This document shows, in pieces, positions 59,270-64,000 of a stretch of DNA of 64,000 nt. Under the pieces are notes generated by a model, which saw nothing but the letters and a program-made list of their open reading frames with translations, made no database searches and was not told the DNA's origin. Source of the DNA: Typhlomys cinereus (lineage: Eukaryota; Chordata; Mammalia; Rodentia; Platacanthomyidae); contig JALPQD010000405.1 of NCBI GenBank assembly GCA_023101885.1, positions 1,182,722 to 1,246,721 of the forward strand, given 5' to 3'. Each line of letters opens with the position of its first letter. Positions within the stretch are counted from its first letter, which is position 1. The position numbers and the translations under genes were made by a program.

Positions 59270-59905
59270 GGAAAAGTAGATATTTTTGAACAATGCCATT
59301 TTCATTAGCATGATGTAAGATCAGAAGAATGCTTAAAATCAAATGTATCAGACACCTTGAAATAAATCCAACAACAAAAAATCTCCCAAGCATTACTGAG
59401 AGAAAGTACAGGTCTACTTAAATGAAGAAATATACCATGCCCATGGATGTAAGACTAAGTCTCCTGAACATCATTTATCAACAAATGGTCTACAGGTGAA
59501 GCAGAACATCAGTCAAAATCCCAAGTAGCTTTTCTATGAAAATATATAAATTGTCTATGAGAATGAATAAACCCATTCTATATTTTACATGACAAGGCAA
59601 AAGACTTAGGGGAATCAAAACAAGCAAACAACAAGCAAACAAACAAACAAAAACCCTGAAATTGAAGAATTTACACTATCAATGATCAAGATTTATTATA
59701 AACTGTAAAATAGTTAAAATAACAGTACTGGAATGTGATAGATATATCAGTGGAATGCATGGAAGGTCAAGAAACAGATCCAAACACACGAATGGACACA
59801 CTGTGGGATTCCATTCAGGCAACGCTCCTAATCATGAAAAGTAGCCTTCAGTGGGAAAGTCAGATGTCTCGTATTCAAGGGATAGATAATGCCTAGAAAG
59901 GGACA
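59270..59905 (+). mobile_element. L1 fragment, old (middle-to-late ORF2)
   Basis: 'atataccatgcccatggatg', 'gtcaaaatcccaagtagctt', 'attgaagaatttacactatc', 'ataacagtactggaatgtga' and 'agaaacagatccaaacacac' follow L1 ORF2 upstream of the region seen at 58120. It contains an AAACAAAC-type stretch near 59620. No intact frame. Confidence 0.65.
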
Positions 59906-60043
59906 TGAAGACTTCTGTGGCATTATTATTGCTCTGCTCCCCCATTTGAGAAGTATTGACAAAGATAGGCTACTTTGTAGAATTTGTAAAACTTCATCAA
60001 ATTTCTTACATTGATGAATGTTTTGTACATCAATAAAAATCCC

Positions 60044-60332
60044 GGGGCTGGAAAGGTGGCTCAGGGATTAAGCCTCTGCCTTACAGGTGGAAGGTCCCGA
60101 GTTCGGATCCTAGATTCCACTTATAGATGCCGGGCAGAAGCGGGGGTGGCCTGCGTTTCCGGTCCTGGTAGGGCAGAGCCTGTGAATCCCGGGGCAAAAG
60201 TAAACAAGGAGGAGATGGAGGCGTCTATGGTGGTTCCCGAATTCGTTTGTGGTTCTACACACACACACATACATACACACACATACACACACGTGCACAC
60301 ACGCATACACACACAATTGAATAAATAAAAAA
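60044..60332 (+). mobile_element. SINE class I, young, with 12-bp target-site duplication
   Basis: AATAAAAATCCC at 60032-60043 and 60333-60344 is perfect. The head, B box 'gagttcggatcc', body 'ggtcctggtagggcagagcc' and tail CA/CATA then AATAAATAAA are complete. Confidence 0.95.
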
Positions 60333-60370
60333 AATAAAAATCCCCCAAGATGCTATGTGGACAGAAGTTA

Positions 60371-60391
60371 TATATATATATATATATATAT
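60371..60391. repeat. (TA)n repeat
   Basis: About ten TA units just downstream of a young SINE. Confidence 0.95.
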
Positions 60392-60721
60392 GATTATAAC
60401 TTTATACAACTGCAATATTTATGTTATATAGTATTAAGTATCTAGCATCCAGACTACTTAGTTTTTCATTGTTTTAGGCAGAAAAAATATCTCAACATAT
60501 GTTGTCTAACATACCCAATGAAACTCAAAATGCTTAGGAAAGCAAGATTTTTTTTAAAAGTTACTATTTATTTCCATAATTCATACACTGGTAGAAGGAT
60601 CACGTTCAGCTGCTATTTTATTTGTTTTCTTTCTTTTTAATTCTTTGAAACTTTCATGTTCACTTTCATGAGCACTTTTGTGTGTTCTCACCCCTTTCTA
60701 AGAAAAGCAAGATTCTAATGT

Positions 60722-61015
60722 TAATTAGCTTTCTGTTACGATAACCAATGAGATAATCAACCTAGAAGCATAAAAGGTCACATTGACTAAGAGCTTCAGA
60801 GATTTCAGTTCATGATCCATTAGCCCCAGAAAACAGAAAAAGGAGGGAATTTTGGTCTAATCACCCCATTCAAGGAACTGCTCCCCACTTCCCACTAGGT
60901 TGCACCCCTAGAAGTTCCACCACTGCCTTTCAATGGCATATACCAGGGACCAAGCCTTCTGGCACATGGACCTTGTTATTTAAACGCTTTTTGGACTCTC
61001 ACATGTTTATCCAGA
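60722..61015 (-). mobile_element. Possible MaLR-like LTR, reversed
   Basis: 'gctttctgttacgataacca', 'aagagcttcagagatttcag' and 'gaagttccaccactgccttt' are in the order expected of a reversed MaLR-type LTR. Strongly diverged. Confidence 0.4.
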
Positions 61016-61304
61016 TACTAACAGAATCTTAATTCTCACACTTCAGAAAATAAAGGTTGGCTTATAGTCCTTGGTGCTTTGAAAGTAACGTGCCATCCAA
61101 GCAGCATTCAAAAGAAGGTTTCTGAACATCAACACTTTCCTTGAGACCTTCAAGGAATCAGCCTTTCTCATCTGCACATGCTCCACGTGAACCCTCAGCA
61201 ACCTCCACAGGAAGGGAAGCCCTGAAGGACCCTGGGTGCCAGGTGGATTCTGACTAATGGCTATGAGACCATGGGGAGAAGTCAATCTCAACATCAATTT
61301 GATA

Positions 61305-61558
61305 AGGGGTGGGGAATTGGTTCAGTGGTTAAAGTGCTTGTCCCACAAGCAAAAGGACCAGAGCTGGGATTCCACATCCCACAGAAAAATTCCAGATGGG
61401 ATATGGCAGCCCACCTTTAATTCCAGCTTCAGAAGGCAGAGATTGGAATCCCCAGAGCAAGCCAGCTAGCCTGACTACTCATAATCAGTGAACTCTGGGT
61501 TTAATTAGAGACTCTTTCTTTTAAAAAAGGGATAGAGAATGAGTCCTTATATATCAAT
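61305..61558 (+). mobile_element. SINE, B2 superfamily, old
   Basis: 'gggtggggaattggttcagt' head, 'accagagctgggattccaca' B-box region, 'cccagagcaagccagctagc' and 'aactctgggtttaattagag' body. The body matches the copy at 53462. Its 3' part is repeated downstream (see 61480-61980). Confidence 0.75.
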
Positions 61559-61785
61559 GAACTCTGGGTTTAGAAATTCTTTCTTAAGGGGCTGGAGAGG
61601 TGGCTCCGGGGTTAAACCTCTGCCTTGCAGGCAGAAGGTCCTGAGTTCAGATCCTAGACCCCACGTATAGATGCCGGGCGGAAGCAGGGGGCCGCCTGCG
61701 TTTCTGGTCCTGGTAGGGCGGAGCCTGTGAATCCCGGGGCAGAGTAAACAAGGAGGAGGTGGAGGTGTCCATGGTGGTTTCTGGT

Positions 61786-61838
<53 letters not shown>

Positions 61839-61980
61839 GCACAATTGAATAAAAAAAAGTTTTAAAAAAGAAATTCTTTAAAAAAATAAGGTGGAAAGTG
61901 ATAGAGAATGAGTCCTTATATATCAGTAAACTCTGGGTTTAAAGACTCTTAAAAAAATAAGGAGGAAAAGTGATGGAGGA
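61480..61980. repeat. Locally repeated SINE 3' segment (three units)
   Basis: 'aactctgggttt' recurs at about 61490, 61560 and 61930, and 'gatagagaatgagtccttat' at about 61530 and 61900. The unit is about 70-80 bp. The second unit is split by a young SINE. Confidence 0.75.
61588..61868 (+). mobile_element. SINE class I, young, with 11-bp target-site duplication
   Basis: AGAAATTCTTT at 61572-61582 and 61869-61879; five further bases (cttaa) separate the first from the head. The head, B box and body 'ggtcctggtagggcggagcc' are near perfect, with about 20 CA units and an AATAAAAAAAA tail. Confidence 0.9.
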
Positions 61981-61999
61981 TAATCCTTTTATTAATTCT

Positions 62000-62329
62000 G
62001 GGCTTGCACAGAGAAAGAGAGAGAGAGAGAAACGTGCATACAGATGCACATATGCATACACATTCATATATACATGAAAAATGAAAAAAAACAGCTTGAC
62101 AATGTATCATAAAGTCACAAAGAACAGAGATGTAAGGCAAACTAGACTAACAGCAATGTCTGCCTCACAGCTACCCAGATGCTACAAGCCACGGTGTGAG
62201 GTCATGCCGCACCCTCTGGAGATGTGCCCAAAATCACCACACAACGAGAGTTGCCAGCAAGGGAAACTTTCCTGAAGTCTAGGCTGATGGGAGGGAACAG
62301 AGCAGGAGTTTGCCGTGCAAAGACATTCC
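62000..62329. other. Unassigned sequence
   Basis: (GA)n at 62011-62030 and CATA-rich sequence to about 62080, possibly a worn SINE tail. Beyond that no gene or repeat is recognised. Confidence 0.4.
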
Positions 62330-62730
62330 CTGGAGCTGTGAAGATATCAGCTATTTTACTCAATTTATTCCGAGCCGAAACATAATAGTACATTATAAAT
62401 CTGTTTTGATTTTACTTAATCTAATGAAAAAAATGTTCATCTTTTTGATAAGTGCTCATTAGCCATTTTTTTCTGACATAAACAGACAAGAAAGATGTTC
62501 TTGTGCCGCATTTAAAACCCAACTCAGCTAATTACAGTGCAATGACTCAAAGCACAAAATCAGCGAGCTGAAGTTTCTCACTTGAATTGTCTTTATAGTT
62601 GAATTAAAAATCTAACAAAAAAAATTAAAAGGGCCCCAGCAGTGTGCTTTACACTTAGATGGGAGCAGGGTTTAAATAAACAAAGGCTAAGCTCCTGCAC
62701 ATATAGAAGTTTTTGAAGCCAATTGCTCTC
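62330..62730. other. Candidate conserved non-coding element (enhancer-like)
   Basis: About 400 bp, AT-rich and free of repeats. It carries TAATTA at 62529-62534 and an AP-1-like TGACTCA at 62543-62549, and has several further AT-rich homeodomain-like words. It is not coding in any frame of useful length. Confidence 0.35.
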
Positions 62731-62803
62731 TAAGAGCTGGAAATAAATCTGCTAACACAGGGGTAAATGCTTACTTGGGGGTTGGGGGTAGAAGGGGTGC
62801 TCT

Positions 62804-62824
62804 TTTTTTTTTTTTTTTTTTTTT
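62804..62824. repeat. poly(T) tract
   Basis: A 21-base T run following a G-rich stretch. It may mark the tail of a worn minus-strand retroelement. Confidence 0.8.
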
Positions 62825-63151
62825 GAAACAAGGAAGACTTTGCATAAACAATTTAACTGGTTTCACCCGGTCCCTTATGAGAGCAGAAATCAAGATGTAG
62901 ACAGAATGCAGTTAGGTTTGGAACCAGACTAAGGCAAAGAACAGTAGTGTGAAGCCAAGCATTTCTCACCCACAGCCTCGCCTAACAGCTCAGCACCTTT
63001 AAGAATATCAGGTGGTTTGGGCTTTGGGGTGGGTGTTAATCTGCTACATAACATTATCTAAATGAGACTGAAAGAATTAATGCTACATTCCAAAAGTATT
63101 ATATTTACGTTCCAGGAAAACTTGTTGGCGAGGATAATCTGAGTTTTAGGG
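62825..63151. other. Unassigned sequence
   Basis: No gene or repeat recognised between the T run and the sixth family A LTR. Confidence 0.4.
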
Positions 63152-63235
63152 TAACCATAGCAGACATTTGTAGATGCCAACTTGATAACTCAAGGATGAG
63201 CCTTTGGACACATATGTTAAGAATTGTTTGGTTGG
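63152..63235 (+). mobile_element. Solo LTR, family A, 5' part
   Basis: 'gtagatgccaacttgataac' and 'gcctttggacacatatgtta' correspond to the first 80 bp of family A ('caggtgtcaacttgac', 'gggcacatttgtag'). Interrupted by a SINE. Confidence 0.6.
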
Positions 63236-63492
63236 GGCTGGAGAGGTGGCTCAGAGGTTAAGCCTCTGCCTTGCAGGCAGAAGGTCCTGAGTTCGGATCC
63301 TAGACCCCACATATAGACGCCAGGCGGAAGCGGGGGCGGCCTGCGTTTCCGGTCCTGGTAGGGCGGAGCCTGTGAATCCCGGGGCAGAGTAAACAAGGAG
63401 GAGGTGGAGGCGGTCCATGGTGGCTCCCGAATTCGCCCGGGGTTTTACACACACACACACATACACACACACACTTGAATAAAAAAAAAAAG
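63236..63492 (+). mobile_element. SINE class I, young, inserted in an LTR
   Basis: Complete head, B box 'gagttcggatcc', body 'ggtcctggtagggcggagcc' and a CA then A11 tail. CpG sites are well kept. No target-site duplication is readable, and part of the host LTR is missing at the junction. Confidence 0.9.
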
Positions 63493-63660
63493 GTGGAGAG
63501 AGCTGGCTCAGTACTTTAGCAAGAGAGTCTCAGCGAGTCCATGGGTACGATGTGGTCAGTTCTCTCGGCTCCCGCTGTTGGTAGGAACTCTCCTGCCGTG
63601 TGATGACTGTAACTGAGAATCACAAGCTGAAATAAACCCACCGCCCCTCTAAACTGATGG
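63493..63660 (+). mobile_element. Solo LTR, family A, 3' part
   Basis: 'gtggagagagctggctcagt', 'gtacgatgtggtcagttctc' and 'aagctgaaataaacccaccg' match the 3' half of family A. It continues the 5' part at 63152. Confidence 0.55.
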
Positions 63661-64000
63661 GGGTCCTGAATTCATTCGTCAATGAGATGAGGAAACCTAC
63701 ACAATAGTCTAAATGGCTATGACCCAAATGACTATTTATATCACGGATGTTCTTTAAAAATTTTATTTTGCTATAAAATACATTTACTTGAAACTAGAAT
63801 TCTGGGAACTCTTTCTACATCTATGACACGTAAAACAATACATGTTGTAACTAAACTCCCATCCCAAAGAGGAGTAGGCAAAATTAATTTATCACTTTTT
63901 CCTACTCTCTCTAAGAAGCCAGTATTTAAAGGAATACACATGATTTTGTTAAAAATTCATTTGATTGTATAGGAAAATAGTAAGAAAACAGCGTACTACT
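63661..64000. other. Unassigned AT-rich sequence
   Basis: No gene or repeat recognised up to the window edge. Confidence 0.4.

Noticed and set aside
631..63492. Apparent tRNA genes
   Set aside because: The A and B boxes belong to SINE heads with B2-type bodies and CA/A tails; no cloverleaf of a free tRNA was seen.
1..64000. CRISPR array, operons or phage genes
   Set aside because: The direct repeats are microsatellites or interspersed retroposons, and the genome is mammalian. No spacer-repeat regularity exists.

Overview
The window is nuclear DNA from a rodent, almost entirely non-coding. The strongest evidence is the repeat content. There are about 30 tRNA-derived SINEs of the B2 superfamily: a head with RNA polymerase III A and B boxes, a unique body, and a (CA)n then A-rich tail. 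There are also a few worn B1-like and ID-like SINEs, rodent-type ERVL/MaLR-like solo LTRs, and old L1, L2, MIR and MER5-like relics shared by all placental mammals. The youngest SINE subfamily has a GC-rich body unlike mouse or rat B2, and B1 is scarce and decayed. This suggests a myodont rodent outside Mus/Rattus, possibly a jerboa or relative, where a B2-related family called DIP is known. That assignment is inference.

Layout. 1-8.2 kb holds unique sequence with old SINEs, microsatellites and a MIR. 8.2-15 kb holds an LTR, a possible conserved element near 12.2 kb and a long degenerate CA/ACATAC tract at 13.9-14.3 kb. 15-15.5 kb is a candidate conserved non-coding element. 18-29 kb is rich in SINEs, with two solo LTRs of one family (21.3 and 22.6 kb), an L2, an LTR split by a SINE (25.3-26.0 kb) and a minus-strand L1. 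31.4-32.0 kb is another candidate conserved element. 33-50 kb mixes MIRs, SINEs, a third copy of the LTR family and a MER5A-like relic. 50.6-50.9 kb is a candidate conserved element. 52.8-54.0 kb is an old L1 split by a SINE. 55.0-55.3 kb holds the only convincing protein-coding sequence: a minus-strand exon encoding the N-terminal part of a hotdog-fold (4HBT-type) thioesterase-like protein. 55.7-64 kb is a nest of L1 fragments, three more copies of the LTR family, young SINEs and a final AT-rich candidate conserved element at 62.3-62.7 kb.

Interpretation. One exon, no CpG-island promoter, and several AT-rich blocks with homeodomain-, SOX-, TCF- and POU-like motifs look like an intron or gene-poor flank with distal enhancers. 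Which gene they would control cannot be read from the window. No bacterial-type operon, CRISPR array or new enzymatic system is present. The most informative signals are the young SINE subfamily (seven copies with readable target-site duplications), a six-copy solo-LTR family (one copy with an exact 5-bp duplication), nested insertions, and the thioesterase-like exon. I could run no alignments, so repeat names are by recognition and boundaries are approximate to about 10-20 bases unless a duplication is cited.
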